Below are positions 25,272-33,670 of a DNA stretch of 35,181 bases, piece after piece. Below the pieces are notes generated by a model. The model had not been told where the DNA came from. It saw only the letters and a program-made list of their open reading frames with translations, and searched no databases. Origin of the DNA: JACVRW01 sp036009005 (GTDB lineage: Bacteria > Actinomycetota > Thermoleophilia > Solirubrobacterales > Thermoleophilaceae). The number at the start of each line of letters is the position of its first letter. Positions within the stretch are counted from its first letter, which is position 1. The stretch is from contig DASYMP010000331.1 in assembly GCA_036009005.1 (NCBI GenBank), forward strand, positions 1 to 35,181, given 5' to 3'. Both the position numbers and the translations under genes were made by a program.

Positions 25272-27701
25272 TCAGGCGACCGCGCCCTGCCCGTTCCCGG
25301 GAGCCATGGGGGCGGCGGGCGAGCGCCGCTTGCGCTCCAGGCCGACCACCGCGCGCACGGCGGACTCGGTGAGCGCCGCCGGCACGCCCTCGCCGGTGAC
25401 CACGGCTCGCACCGGATCGGAGACCCAGAGATCGCGCAGGTCGCCCATCGCGGGGTCATCGCGCTCGCTCTCGAGCACGCCCGGGTGCGCGGCGAGCCAG
25501 TCGGCGAGGATCGGCCAGCGCATCGACAGGATCGTCCACAGCGCGAGCTGCTCCGGCGTTACGGCCGAGCTGCCCACCTGGCGGCCCTCGGCCAGCATCC
25601 GGCGGAGCTCGATGCGGTAGGCGTTGATGAGGCGCTTCATCGCACGCGGATTCGATTCGAGCAGGGCCGCGAACGGCACGAGCCGATACCTGATCTCCTC
25701 CTCCACGTCCGCATCCCGGAGCCGGCTCGCGACCGCCTGCCGAAGCGCGCGCGCCTCCGGTTCGGGACGCGCGGCGCTCGCGTCCACCTCGCGCAGCGCC
25801 TGCGAGAGGCCGGCCGAGGCGATTCGCTTCGCGGCCTTCTGGAGCAGCGCCGGATCGTCTTCGGGCTCGCGCTCCCCGGGCACGATCAGCCCGCGCCAGT
25901 AGGAGGCCCGCGTGGCGGGGTCGAGCTGCGGCAGAGAGGCCGACAGCTGGAATGTCTTCTCGAGGAACAGGTGGCCGAGCGGCCTGCCCGGCTCGCGCGC
26001 CACGCTCCCGAAGTCCCTGTAGACCTTCGCGTAGCTGTCGTAGAGCCAGCGCCTGTCAGCCGCCACGACGTAGGTGACCGGTGCGTCGATCAGCAGGGTC
26101 TGGATTCCCTGGAGCACCTCCACGACGTAGCGCGACTGGCAGCGGTCCAGGTCGTCCACGAAGACCACGATCGGGCGTCCGATCGTGCCAACCACCCGCT
26201 CGAAGCGCTTGCGGAGCGTGCGCATCGGGTCCTTGCTGCTCTTCAGGAAGGTGTCGGCGCCGCGAGCGGAGCCCACAGACAGCGACCTGCTGAGCCCGCG
26301 CGCCGCGCCCAGCAGCGCGGCCCCGAGGCCCACGACGGCCGCCACCGGCTTCGCGATGTCGCCCGCCTGCGTCAGCCAGCCGTCGTCGTTCGTGGCCGCG
26401 TCGAAGAAGCCGTTCTTCCACCCGTACCAGAGCGCCACGACCACGACCGGCAGCAGCAGGTAGGCCATCCAGCCGAGCTTGATGCGCCAGACGAGCTCCC
26501 ACCAGAGCAGGCCGAGCGAGCGGTCGAGGTCGCGCAGGCGCTGCCTGTCCCACGGCAGCTTCCACGCTAGGCCGTCGTGGAACGGCATCCGCTTCCCGGC
26601 GCGCTGCACCGCCGTCATGAGGCTCCACCACGGAGCCCCGAGCCGCTCCTGCTGCCAGGCGTTGAAGGACACCACGACCCAGGGCGTGGGGGCCTTCTCG
26701 AGCGCCTCCCCGAGGAAGCCGAGCAGCGAGGTCTTGCCCGACCCCCACGGGCCGTGGAGGTGAACGAGGAACGTCTCGGCGCCTCCGCTCTCGGCGGTCG
26801 AGCGCCTGCGCTCGTCGTCGACCATCTCGGCAAGCTCGCCCGCGAACTGGCGCCGGTGAAGGCGGTCGACGCGAGCGGGCCTGTCGCCGAGCGTTGGCAC
26901 GTCGCCGGGCTCCCAGAGCCGGTAGCCCTCCGGCGTGAGGCTGTCGAGCAGCGGGGGATCGAGCTCGCCCTCGAGCTCGGAGAGGAAGCCGTGCGCCAGG
27001 AGCTGCTTGGTGAGCTCGGGATCGAGGAGGCCGAGCCCGCGGATGACGGTCCGCCCGTGCAGCGTCTCGACGGCCTCCTCGCGGAAGAGCGCTCGCACGG
27101 TCGCGAGCCACTCCACCGCCGGGCGCCGCTCGGCCCGGGGCGGCTCCGTGATGCTCATCAGGCGCCCGAGCCCGTCCCCGTACTCGCCGTGAAGCTTCAG
27201 GATCGCCTCGACGATGTCGGCGGTCGCGACCGGCCGGTCCGCCATCTCGCCGGTGGCGCTCTCGACGGACCGCGAGAGCCTGAGCGGCTCCGGGGGCGGC
27301 TCCTCAGGCGGCTCCTCCCCCTCCACCAGGCCGCGGATCCGCGCGACCACCCCGCCGAGGTCGGCGTTCGCGTCCACGAGGCGGAACGAACGCGGGGCGT
27401 CCGGGTCCAACGGGAGTTCGATCAGCACGGGGCCGACCCGTACGGTGACAATCCGGGCGCGCCCGATCTGGGCCTCGAGGGCGTGGCGATACGCGCTCAT
27501 GAACTCGTGCTCCAGCATTGACGGGCCCCCGAGCACCACGACCACATCGGCCTGCTGCATCTCGTCGCCGTCCGCGGACGTCCAGGTCGAGGCGATCACG
27601 CCGTACCCGAGCTCGTCGCCGATCGCCTTGGCGAGCCGCTGCGCGAGCTCGCGCTCCGGAGGCGAGTGCGCGATGAAGACCCGTGATTGGGCGACGGGCA
27701 T
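25272..27701 (-). CDS. KAP-family P-loop NTPase with N-terminal TIR-like domain and two membrane spans
   Basis: 809 residues. Residues 1-128 are a TIR/flavodoxin-like domain: SRVFIAHSPPERELAQRLAKAI, ADVVVVLGGPSMLEHEFMSAY, RARIVTVRV. The position expected for the catalytic Glu seems to be Tyr71, though Glu64 and Glu66 are close. A Pro/Glu linker (127-140) and a helical region (about 155-260, vaguely Clp-repeat-like) follow. The KAP NTPase has a VDRLHRRQFAGELAEM lead-in, Walker A GPWGSGKT (317-324), FNAWQ (346-350), two spans inserted at about 411-427 and 451-469, Walker B PIVVFVDDLDRC (510-521), VTYVVAADRRWLY and NPRAMKRLINAYR (684-696). KAP NTPases include the phage-excluding PifA. TIR-like plus STAND-like NTPase architecture suggests a membrane-tethered sensor/effector in defence or cell-death signalling (inference). 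ATG at 27701; divergent from the ABC-F gene. Confidence 0.88.
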   Translation of the reverse strand: MPVAQSRVFIAHSPPERELAQRLAKAIGDELGYGVIASTWTSADGDEMQQADVVVVLGGPSMLEHEFMSAYRHALEAQIGRARIVTVRVGPVLIELPLDPDAPRSFRLVDANADLGGVVARIRGLVEGEEPPEEPPPEPLRLSRSVESATGEMADRPVATADIVEAILKLHGEYGDGLGRLMSITEPPRAERRPAVEWLATVRALFREEAVETLHGRTVIRGLGLLDPELTKQLLAHGFLSELEGELDPPLLDSLTPEGYRLWEPGDVPTLGDRPARVDRLHRRQFAGELAEMVDDERRRSTAESGGAETFLVHLHGPWGSGKTSLLGFLGEALEKAPTPWVVVSFNAWQQERLGAPWWSLMTAVQRAGKRMPFHDGLAWKLPWDRQRLRDLDRSLGLLWWELVWRIKLGWMAYLLLPVVVVALWYGWKNGFFDAATNDDGWLTQAGDIAKPVAAVVGLGAALLGAARGLSRSLSVGSARGADTFLKSSKDPMRTLRKRFERVVGTIGRPIVVFVDDLDRCQSRYVVEVLQGIQTLLIDAPVTYVVAADRRWLYDSYAKVYRDFGSVAREPGRPLGHLFLEKTFQLSASLPQLDPATRASYWRGLIVPGEREPEDDPALLQKAAKRIASAGLSQALREVDASAARPEPEARALRQAVASRLRDADVEEEIRYRLVPFAALLESNPRAMKRLINAYRIELRRMLAEGRQVGSSAVTPEQLALWTILSMRWPILADWLAAHPGVLESERDDPAMGDLRDLWVSDPVRAVVTGEGVPAALTESAVRAVVGLERKRRSPAAPMAPGNGQGAVA

Positions 27702-27748
27702 GAAGCAATGCTCTCACCGGGCTCCCGGCGAGACAAGGGGGGCGGCTC

Positions 27749-27754
27749 TAGCCT
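27749..27754 (+). promoter_or_regulatory. Probable -10 box of the ABC-F gene
   Basis: TAGCCT fits TAnnnT and lies 11 bases before the ATG at 27766, in the 64-base gap between the divergent KAP NTPase and ABC-F genes. The ribosome site AGGACGG is just downstream of it. No clear -35 is seen. Confidence 0.35.
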
Positions 27755-27765
27755 AGGACGGGCTT

Positions 27766-29676
27766 ATGGCCGTGCTGATCGCAAGCTCTCTCGACAAGGA
27801 CATGGCGGGTTCCCCGCTGTTTCGTGCTGTCTCCTTCAAGCTCGAGCGCGGTGATCGGATGACGCTCGCGGGACGCAACGGTGCCGGCAAGACGACGCTG
27901 CTGCGCATGGTCGCCGGTGAGACCGGCATCGACGGCGGCGAGCTGGCCTTCGAGAAGGGCACGCGCGTGGCGCTTCACGACCAGCGCCCTCCGCGCGAGC
28001 GCGATCTGACGCTGCGCGACTACGTGCTGTCGGGCTGCCGCTTCCTGGTCTCGCTCGAGGACGACCTGCGCCGGCTCGAGGGCCAGATGGCCGAGCGCCC
28101 CGACGACCTCGCGCTGCTCGACCGTTACTCACGCGCGCAGGGCCGGCTCGAGCACGCCGGCGGCTGGGACTGGCGCAACCGCGCGCTCGGCCCGCTGCAC
28201 GGGCTCGGCTTCTCCGACGAGCAGCTCGACCGGAAGCTGTCCACGTTCTCGGGTGGCGAGCTCACGCGCGCGTCGCTCGCCCGGGCGCTCGCCGGCGACC
28301 CCGACCTGCTGCTGCTCGACGAGCCCACGAACCACCTCGACATCGCGTCGCTCGAATGGCTCGAGGAGTACCTCACCGGGCTCGACGCCGCGGTGATCCT
28401 CGTGGCGCACGACCGCTGGTTCCTCGAGGCCGTCGGCACCTCGGTGCTCGAGCTCGAGGCGGGCCGCGCCCGCTTCTTCCCCGGCACCTGGCACGCGTGG
28501 CGGCGCGAGGCGGCCGCACGCGAGCTGCAGCTCGGCAAGCAGATCGAGAAGCAGCAGGCCGAGATCGAGCGGATGGAGCGCTTCATCGAGCGCTTCCGCT
28601 ACAAGGCCACGAAGGCGCGCCAGGCCCAGTCGCGCGTGAAGAAGCTGGACAAGATGGAGCGGGTGAGCCGCGACCCCGCCGACAACCGGACGCTCGGCTT
28701 CAAGTTCGGCGGCACGGAGCGCACCGGCCGCGTCGTGATCGACCTCGCGGGCGCGCGGCTCGAGGTGCCCGGCCGGACCCTGCTGGAGGACGGCGATCTC
28801 TGGCTCGAACGGGGCGAGCACGCGTCGCTCGTGGGACCGAACGGCGCGGGCAAGACCACGCTCATCGAGGCCATCGCGGGCCGCCGCGAGCTCGACGGCG
28901 GCAAGCTCCGCACCGGCCACAACGTGCAGCTCGGCTACCTCTCCCAGCACGCCGAGGAGCTCGGCAGCACCGGCACCGTGCTGGAGGCCGCCCAGCGCGC
29001 AACCGGCTTGACGCCGAACAAGGCGCGTGCGCTGCTCGGGAGCTTCCTGTTCAGCGGAGCCGAGGCGGAGAAGCCGCTCGACGGACTGTCGGGTGGCGAG
29101 CGGCGAAGGCTGTCGCTGGCGATCCTGGTGGCGTCCGGCGCGAACGTGTTGATCCTCGACGAGCCCACGAACCACCTCGACATCGACGCGCGCGAGGCGC
29201 TCGAGGACGCTCTGAGCGCGTTCGACGGCGCGCTGCTGCTCGTGTCGCACGACCGCGCGCTGCTCGACGCGGTGGGCACGCGCACGTTCGCGATCGAGGA
29301 GGGCGGGCTGCGCAGCTATCAGGGCGGCTGGGCCGAGTACTCGCGCGTGCGCGAGGAGCGGCGCGAGGCGGCCGCCACCGCGAAGCGGGCCGGCGCGCGC
29401 GCAAACGGCCGCTCGGGCAAGCAGGCGAAGCCGAAGCCGAAAACGAACGGCGGCGCCCGCGCGGCGGGCCCGTCGAAGAACGCGATCAAGCGGGCCGCCG
29501 ACCTCGAGCGCGAGGTCGAGAAGGCCGAGGCGAAGCTGCGCTCGATCGAGGACGAGCTGGGTGATCCGAGTGCCTGGGCGAGCCCCACGAGCAGCGAGCG
29601 CGCGACGAGGCGTCACGAGGCGGCGAAGAAGGCCGTCGAGGAGGCGTACGCGCGCTGGGAGAACGCCTCGGCCTGA
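27766..29676 (+). CDS. ABC-F family ribosome-associated ATPase
   Basis: 636 residues with no membrane spans. Two ABC modules: Walker A GRNGAGKT (36-43) and GPNGAGKT; signatures FSGGELTRASLARAL and LSGGERRRLSLAILV; Walker B LLLLDEPTNHLDIAS and VLILDEPTNHLDIDA; H-loops AHDRWFL and SHDRALL. The inter-domain linker ERMERFIERFRYKATKARQAQSRVKKLDKME is the P-site tRNA-interaction motif of ABC-F proteins. A basic low-complexity stretch and a C-terminal coiled coil (LEREVEKAEAKLRSIEDEL) follow, as in Uup/YdiF types. It is probably a translation or ribosome-rescue factor rather than a transporter; an antibiotic-resistance role cannot be judged. ATG at 27766 with AGGACGG just upstream. Its stop touches that of the convergent lytic transglycosylase. 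Confidence 0.94.
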   Translation: MAVLIASSLDKDMAGSPLFRAVSFKLERGDRMTLAGRNGAGKTTLLRMVAGETGIDGGELAFEKGTRVALHDQRPPRERDLTLRDYVLSGCRFLVSLEDDLRRLEGQMAERPDDLALLDRYSRAQGRLEHAGGWDWRNRALGPLHGLGFSDEQLDRKLSTFSGGELTRASLARALAGDPDLLLLDEPTNHLDIASLEWLEEYLTGLDAAVILVAHDRWFLEAVGTSVLELEAGRARFFPGTWHAWRREAAARELQLGKQIEKQQAEIERMERFIERFRYKATKARQAQSRVKKLDKMERVSRDPADNRTLGFKFGGTERTGRVVIDLAGARLEVPGRTLLEDGDLWLERGEHASLVGPNGAGKTTLIEAIAGRRELDGGKLRTGHNVQLGYLSQHAEELGSTGTVLEAAQRATGLTPNKARALLGSFLFSGAEAEKPLDGLSGGERRRLSLAILVASGANVLILDEPTNHLDIDAREALEDALSAFDGALLLVSHDRALLDAVGTRTFAIEEGGLRSYQGGWAEYSRVREERREAAATAKRAGARANGRSGKQAKPKPKTNGGARAAGPSKNAIKRAADLEREVEKAEAKLRSIEDELGDPSAWASPTSSERATRRHEAAKKAVEEAYARWENASA

Positions 29677-30312
29677 CTAGAGCCCGAGCTCCTTCGAGTA
29701 GTTCGCGCGGTAGTCGGCGCGGCGCTCCATCACGTTGTCCACGTATGCGCGCGTCTCCGGGAAGGGGATGTGCTCTGCTGACCTGAACTGGTCGGCGCCC
29801 CCCGCGTTCCCCACCCATCTGTCGACGTTGCCGATGCCGGCGTTGTAGGCCGCGACCGCGAGCGTCTCGTTGCCGCCGTAGTGGTCGATCAGGAGGCGGA
29901 GGTAGTACGCGCCGTAGGAGATGTTGATCTGCGGCTCGGCGAGGTCGGACTGCCTGAAGCGGACGCCGCCGGAGTGCTTCGCGATCGCATCGGCGGTCTG
30001 CGGGGTGATCTGCATCAGCCCGCGCGCGCCGGCGTGCGAGGTCTGGTCGCGGAAGCGCGACTCCTCGTAGATCACGGCCGCGATCAGCGCGGGGTCGAGG
30101 TCCTTGTCGTGCGCCTGCTGGCGGATGATGTCCTCGTGCTTCAGCGGGAGCGTGATCTCGCGCGCCACCTCGCTCCCGAGCCCCGAGATCACCGCGGCGC
30201 ACAGTCCGCCCACGAGGACCGCCACGACCACGAGCGCCAGCCGCCTGCGCCGCACCCTGGCTTGGGGCGGGCGGCGTCGGGCGATTCTGCGGCTGGCGGC
30301 CTGAGAGCTCAT
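29677..30312 (-). CDS. Membrane-anchored lytic murein transglycosylase (SLT domain)
   Basis: 211 residues. Basic N-terminus (RRIARRRPPQARVRRRR), one membrane span LALVVVAVLVGGLCAAVISGL (about 25-45), then a goose-lysozyme-like SLT domain: IAAVIYEESRF with catalytic Glu (84, in E-S), GARGLMQITPQTA, ISYGAYYLRLLIDHYGG and AVAAYNAGIGNVDRW. It cleaves peptidoglycan glycan strands outside the membrane. ATG at 30312 overlaps the coaE stop by four bases. Its TAG directly abuts the ABC-F stop (29676/29677) with no gap. Confidence 0.94.
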   Translation of the reverse strand: MSSQAASRRIARRRPPQARVRRRRLALVVVAVLVGGLCAAVISGLGSEVAREITLPLKHEDIIRQQAHDKDLDPALIAAVIYEESRFRDQTSHAGARGLMQITPQTADAIAKHSGGVRFRQSDLAEPQINISYGAYYLRLLIDHYGGNETLAVAAYNAGIGNVDRWVGNAGGADQFRSAEHIPFPETRAYVDNVMERRADYRANYSKELGL

Positions 30313-30893
30313 GGTGGCTGTGCTTCGAGTGTCGCAAGTAGGCGGGACAGCGTCTCCCTCAACTCTTCGAGGGTGCCGTCGTTGCGGACGCGGTAGTCCG
30401 CTCGTTGCGCCTTTTCCTCCTGGGAGAGCTGGCGCCCCGTGCGCTCGGACACGGCGGCGTGGCCGCGTGCGCCGGCGCGCTCGGCGCGCAGCTCCTCGTC
30501 GGCCACCACGGCGATCGTCGCGTCGAAGGCGGGCTCCATACCCGACTCGAACAGGAGCGGCACCTCCACGACGGCGGCGGGCGGCGGCGGGTCGAGCGCC
30601 TCGGCCTCGCGCCTCCAGTCGATCACCGCCTGGCCCACCCGCGGCCAGAGCTCGCCCTCGAGCCAGCCGCGGGCCTCCTCGTCGCCGAAGACGCGCTCGG
30701 CGATCAGGGAGCGGTCGAGCCGCCCGTCGCGTACGACCCCTTCGCCCAGCCGCGCCACGACGATGTCGCGCAGCTCGTCGGTGGCGAGCAGGTCATGTAC
30801 CACGGCGTCGGTCGAGAGCGTGGCCGCGCCAAGCTCCTCGAGCGCATGCAGCGCCGCAGACTTCCCGGCCCCCAGGCCGCCGGTGAGCCCCAC
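30309..30893 (-). CDS. coaE: Dephospho-CoA kinase
   Basis: 194 residues; last step of CoA synthesis, phosphorylating the 3'-OH of dephospho-CoA. P-loop GLTGGLGAGKSAALHALEELGA, LSTDAVVHDLL (substrate Asp), LIAERVFGDEEARGWLEGELWPRV, VVEVPLLFESGMEPAFD and a C-terminal RxDYRVRNDGTLEEL lid. The GTG at 30893 leaves only one residue before the conserved GLTGG strand. The in-frame codons upstream (CTG GCC GGG GTC CCC TTC, 30911-30894) would supply the usual 'PFVGLTGG', and GGAGG sits five bases before that CTG. The true start may therefore be a CTG at 30911, directly after the rpsA stop. Confidence 0.94.
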   Translation of the reverse strand: MGLTGGLGAGKSAALHALEELGAATLSTDAVVHDLLATDELRDIVVARLGEGVVRDGRLDRSLIAERVFGDEEARGWLEGELWPRVGQAVIDWRREAEALDPPPPAAVVEVPLLFESGMEPAFDATIAVVADEELRAERAGARGHAAVSERTGRQLSQEEKAQRADYRVRNDGTLEELRETLSRLLATLEAQPP

Positions 30894-30911
30894 GAAGGGG
30901 ACCCCGGCCAG

Positions 30912-32498
30912 CTACTCCTCCGGGGGCTGCTCTGCGTCCTGGTCGGGCGAGGCCGGCTCGGCCTCGTCCTGCGCGTCCGGTGCGGGCTCGGCGTCGACGG
31001 CGTCCGGGGCGGGCTCCGCCTCGGGAACCTCGGCGTCAGCCGCGGCGGCCTCGGGCTCGTCCGCGGGCGCTGCGTCGTCCGCGGGCGCGGGCTCGTCCGC
31101 GGGCGCTGCGTCGTCGGCGGGCGCGGCCTCGTCGGCGGGCGCCTCGTCGGCGGGAGCGGCCTCGTCGGCGGGCGCCTCGTCGGCGCTCGCGGGCTGCTCC
31201 TCCTCCGGCGGCGGCTCCATCGGCAGTGCCGCGCGCAGCGCGTCGACGCCGCTGATCGACGGGCCGGCGAAGACATCCTCGGAGAGGCCGAGGTCCGGCA
31301 CGTCGCCGAGCTCCTCGCCGTCTCCGGCCGCGGCGGCCGCCGCGGCGCCGGCCTCGGTGGCCGTCCTGATGTGCTCGAGCTGCTCCTCGACGCGCTTGAC
31401 GGACAGCGACAGGCGGCGGCGCTCGGAGTCGATCTCGAGGATCTTCACGCGCACGTCCTGGCCCGGCTCGACGATCTCGCGCGGGTTCTCCACGTGATGG
31501 TGGGCGAGCTCGGAGATGTGCACGAGGCCCTCGACCCCGTCCATGATCTCCACGAACGCGCCGAAGGTGACGACCTTGGTGACCTTGCCCTCGAGCTCGT
31601 CGCCGATCCGGTAGGTGTCGATCACCCGCTGCCAGGGGTCCTCCTGGGTCTGCTTGAGGCCCAGTGAGATGCGCTGGCGGTCGCGGTCGATGTCGAGCAC
31701 CTTCACCGGGACCACGTCGCCGATCGAGAGGATCTCGCTCGGGTGGTTCACGTGGCTCCAGGACAGCTCGGAGATGTGGATGAGGCCGTCGATGCCGTCC
31801 AGGTCCACGAACGCGCCGAAGTCGACGATGTTCGAGATCGCGCCCTCCACGACCATCCCCGGCTGGAGGCGGTCGAGGATCTGCTGGCGAACCTCCTTGC
31901 GCTCCTCCTCGAGGACCGCGCGGCGGCTCAGCACGACGTTGTTGCGCGAGCGGTTCAGCTCGATGACCTTGCACTCGATCTTCGTGCCGAGGAACTCGTC
32001 CAGGTTCTGGACGCGGCGGATGTCGACCAGCGAGGCGGGCAGGAAGCCGCGCACGCCGAGGTCGATGATGAGGCCGCCCTTGACGACCTCGATCACGGTG
32101 CCCTCGACGGGCTCGCCGGACTCGGCGGCGGCCTCGATCTTGCGCCAGGCCTTCTCGAAGCGGGCGCGCTTCTTGGAGAGGACGAGCCGGCCGTCCTGAT
32201 CCTCCTTGGTGAGGACGAGGGCGTCGACCTCCTCGCCCAGCTCCACCTCGTCGTGCGGATCCACCGACTTGCGGATCGAGAGCTCATTCATCGGAATGAC
32301 GCCCTCGCTCTTGTAGCCGATGTCGACCAGGACCTCGTCCTGGTCGATTCGGACGACCTTGCCCGAAACGACGTCGCCCTCCTCGAAGAGGACGAGGGTC
32401 GCGTCGTAGTTGGGAACGATCTGCCCGTCGATCTCGAGCAGGAATCCGCCCGAGCCCTCGACGGTTCGAGGTGGTGTAACGGTCTCTGTATCCGGCAC
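30912..32498 (-). CDS. rpsA: 30S ribosomal protein S1
   Basis: 528 residues with four S1 RNA-binding domains at about 40-108, 128-195, 213-283 and 298-370. Typical strands are GDVVSGKVVRIDQDEVLVDIGYKSEGVIP, GLIIDLGVRGFLPASLVD, VDFGAFVDLDGIDGLIHISELSW and VTFGAFVEIMDGVEGLVHISELA. Four domains is the actinobacterial form, compared with six in E. coli. Residues about 385-528 are an acidic low-complexity tail with APADEA repeats. It promotes mRNA binding to the 30S subunit. The start is GTG at 32498 without a clear ribosome site; a TAGGCT -10 box lies ten bases upstream, so the mRNA may be leaderless. coaE follows immediately. Confidence 0.97.
   Translation of the reverse strand: MPDTETVTPPRTVEGSGGFLLEIDGQIVPNYDATLVLFEEGDVVSGKVVRIDQDEVLVDIGYKSEGVIPMNELSIRKSVDPHDEVELGEEVDALVLTKEDQDGRLVLSKKRARFEKAWRKIEAAAESGEPVEGTVIEVVKGGLIIDLGVRGFLPASLVDIRRVQNLDEFLGTKIECKVIELNRSRNNVVLSRRAVLEEERKEVRQQILDRLQPGMVVEGAISNIVDFGAFVDLDGIDGLIHISELSWSHVNHPSEILSIGDVVPVKVLDIDRDRQRISLGLKQTQEDPWQRVIDTYRIGDELEGKVTKVVTFGAFVEIMDGVEGLVHISELAHHHVENPREIVEPGQDVRVKILEIDSERRRLSLSVKRVEEQLEHIRTATEAGAAAAAAAGDGEELGDVPDLGLSEDVFAGPSISGVDALRAALPMEPPPEEEQPASADEAPADEAAPADEAPADEAAPADDAAPADEPAPADDAAPADEPEAAAADAEVPEAEPAPDAVDAEPAPDAQDEAEPASPDQDAEQPPEE
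31057..31194. repeat. Tandem 15/18-base repeat encoding the S1 acidic tail
   Basis: Eight head-to-tail units of the plus-strand form TCGTC(C/G)GCGGGCGC followed by 1-4 bases, with lengths 18, 18, 18, 18, 15, 18, 15 and a diverged last unit. On the minus strand they encode (A)APADE/D repeats at the S1 C-terminus. Unit length is a multiple of three throughout, so copy-number changes would keep the frame. Confidence 0.75.
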
Positions 32499-32508
32499 TG
32501 AGCGAACT

Positions 32509-32522
32509 AGCCTAGCTAGTCT
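32509..32522. promoter_or_regulatory. Back-to-back -10 elements for rpsA and the flavoprotein gene
   Basis: In the 30-base gap between divergent starts, the minus strand has TAGGCT (32514-32509) for rpsA and the plus strand has TAGTCT (32517-32522) six bases before the ATG at 32529. The surrounding ACTAG-CCTAG-CTAGT is also an imperfect palindrome. Both transcripts would be nearly leaderless. Each promoter's -35 would lie inside the other gene. Confidence 0.45.
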
Positions 32523-32528
32523 GCCCGC

Positions 32529-33662
32529 ATGCCGACACGTCGCACCACGCGTGGCGCGGAACGCACGCCGCTGGGCGGCGCATTTGACGTCCTGATCTGC
32601 GGAGCCAGCTTCGCTGGACTATCGGTGGCCCGGGAGCTGACCGGCAGCGGCGCGCGGGTTCTCGTGATCGACCGCTACGAGATCGGCGAGCGCCAGACCT
32701 CGGCCTGCGGCATCCCGACGGAGTGGCTGCGGGCGATGGGCCTGATGGGATCGCACCGGCAGACCTTCGGGCGGCTCGTGGTCCACACGCCCTTCGGGAC
32801 CTCGGTGCTCGAGCTGCCCTGGACCTTCTCCACGTTCGACTATCCGGCGCTCTGTGAGCTGCTCTGGGAGCAGTGCGACGCCTCGTTCGAGACGGCCAAG
32901 GTGCACGGGCGCAGCGGCAACGTGGTCCACACGGACCGCGGCGACCTCACGGCGGCCGTCGTCGTGGACGCGCTCGGCTGGCGTCGCGTGCTCGGCAGCG
33001 GCTATCAGCCGCCCGACGCGCCGCTCTCGCGCGGGCTCGAGGTTCATCCCTGGGGCGCCGCCGAGGAGATGGAGCTCTGGATCGACCGCAAGTACGTGCC
33101 GGCCGGCTACGGCTGGAGCTTCCCGGCCGGCGAGGAGACGCGGATCGGCGTGGGCTCCTTCGACCCGCGCTTCCACGTGAAGGACACGACCGTGATGCTG
33201 GCCGAGGACCTCTCGCGCGAGCCCGAGCGCTACCAGGGCAACTGGATCCCGCATCGCCTGCGCGCCGCCACCGACGACGGCGTCTTCTTCGTCGGCGACT
33301 CCGCCGGGCACTGCCTCCCGCTCACCGCCGAGGGCATCCGCACCGCGCTCTACTTCGGGATCGCCTGCGGGCGCGAGCTGCGCGCCGTCGTGGAGGGCCG
33401 GCAGTCGATCGCCTCCGCCCTCGCGACCTACGGCGACTTCTCCGACTCCCACCGCTGGAAGTTCGAGGCGATGCTGGCCGCCCAGAGGGTAGTCCCGCGC
33501 GTGCCGCCGCGCCTGCTGCACCACTCGATCGGCGCGATGCAGGCGAAGCGCTTCGTGGACTGGAGCTTCCGCCACTACCTCGAGATAGCCCCGCCCGAGT
33601 TCGCGCTGGCGGGCCCGCGGCCACGCGCCGCGCGCCGCGCGGCCACCCCCGTCGCCGCCTGA
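32529..33662 (+). CDS. FAD-dependent oxidoreductase, geranylgeranyl-reductase-like
   Basis: 377 residues. The N-terminal FAD-binding strand-turn-helix DVLICGASFAGLSVARELTGSGARVLVIDRYE carries a GxSxAG variant of GxGxxG. The middle has a substrate-domain pattern with AGYGWSFPAGEETRIGVGSF, and the second FAD motif is GVFFVGDSAGHCLPLTAEGIRTALYFG. This order fits the geranylgeranyl reductase/para-hydroxybenzoate hydroxylase-like group, which reduces isoprenoid chains or oxidises aromatic compounds. The substrate is not predictable. ATG at 32529; the first 17 residues are basic and could be shortened. No membrane span. Confidence 0.88.
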   Translation: MPTRRTTRGAERTPLGGAFDVLICGASFAGLSVARELTGSGARVLVIDRYEIGERQTSACGIPTEWLRAMGLMGSHRQTFGRLVVHTPFGTSVLELPWTFSTFDYPALCELLWEQCDASFETAKVHGRSGNVVHTDRGDLTAAVVVDALGWRRVLGSGYQPPDAPLSRGLEVHPWGAAEEMELWIDRKYVPAGYGWSFPAGEETRIGVGSFDPRFHVKDTTVMLAEDLSREPERYQGNWIPHRLRAATDDGVFFVGDSAGHCLPLTAEGIRTALYFGIACGRELRAVVEGRQSIASALATYGDFSDSHRWKFEAMLAAQRVVPRVPPRLLHHSIGAMQAKRFVDWSFRHYLEIAPPEFALAGPRPRAARRAATPVAA

Positions 33663-33670
33663 GCGCCGCT

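Noticed and set aside
28129..29616. 495-codon minus-strand frame opposite the ABC-F gene
   Set aside because: Antisense shadow; the plus-strand protein has all ABC motifs.
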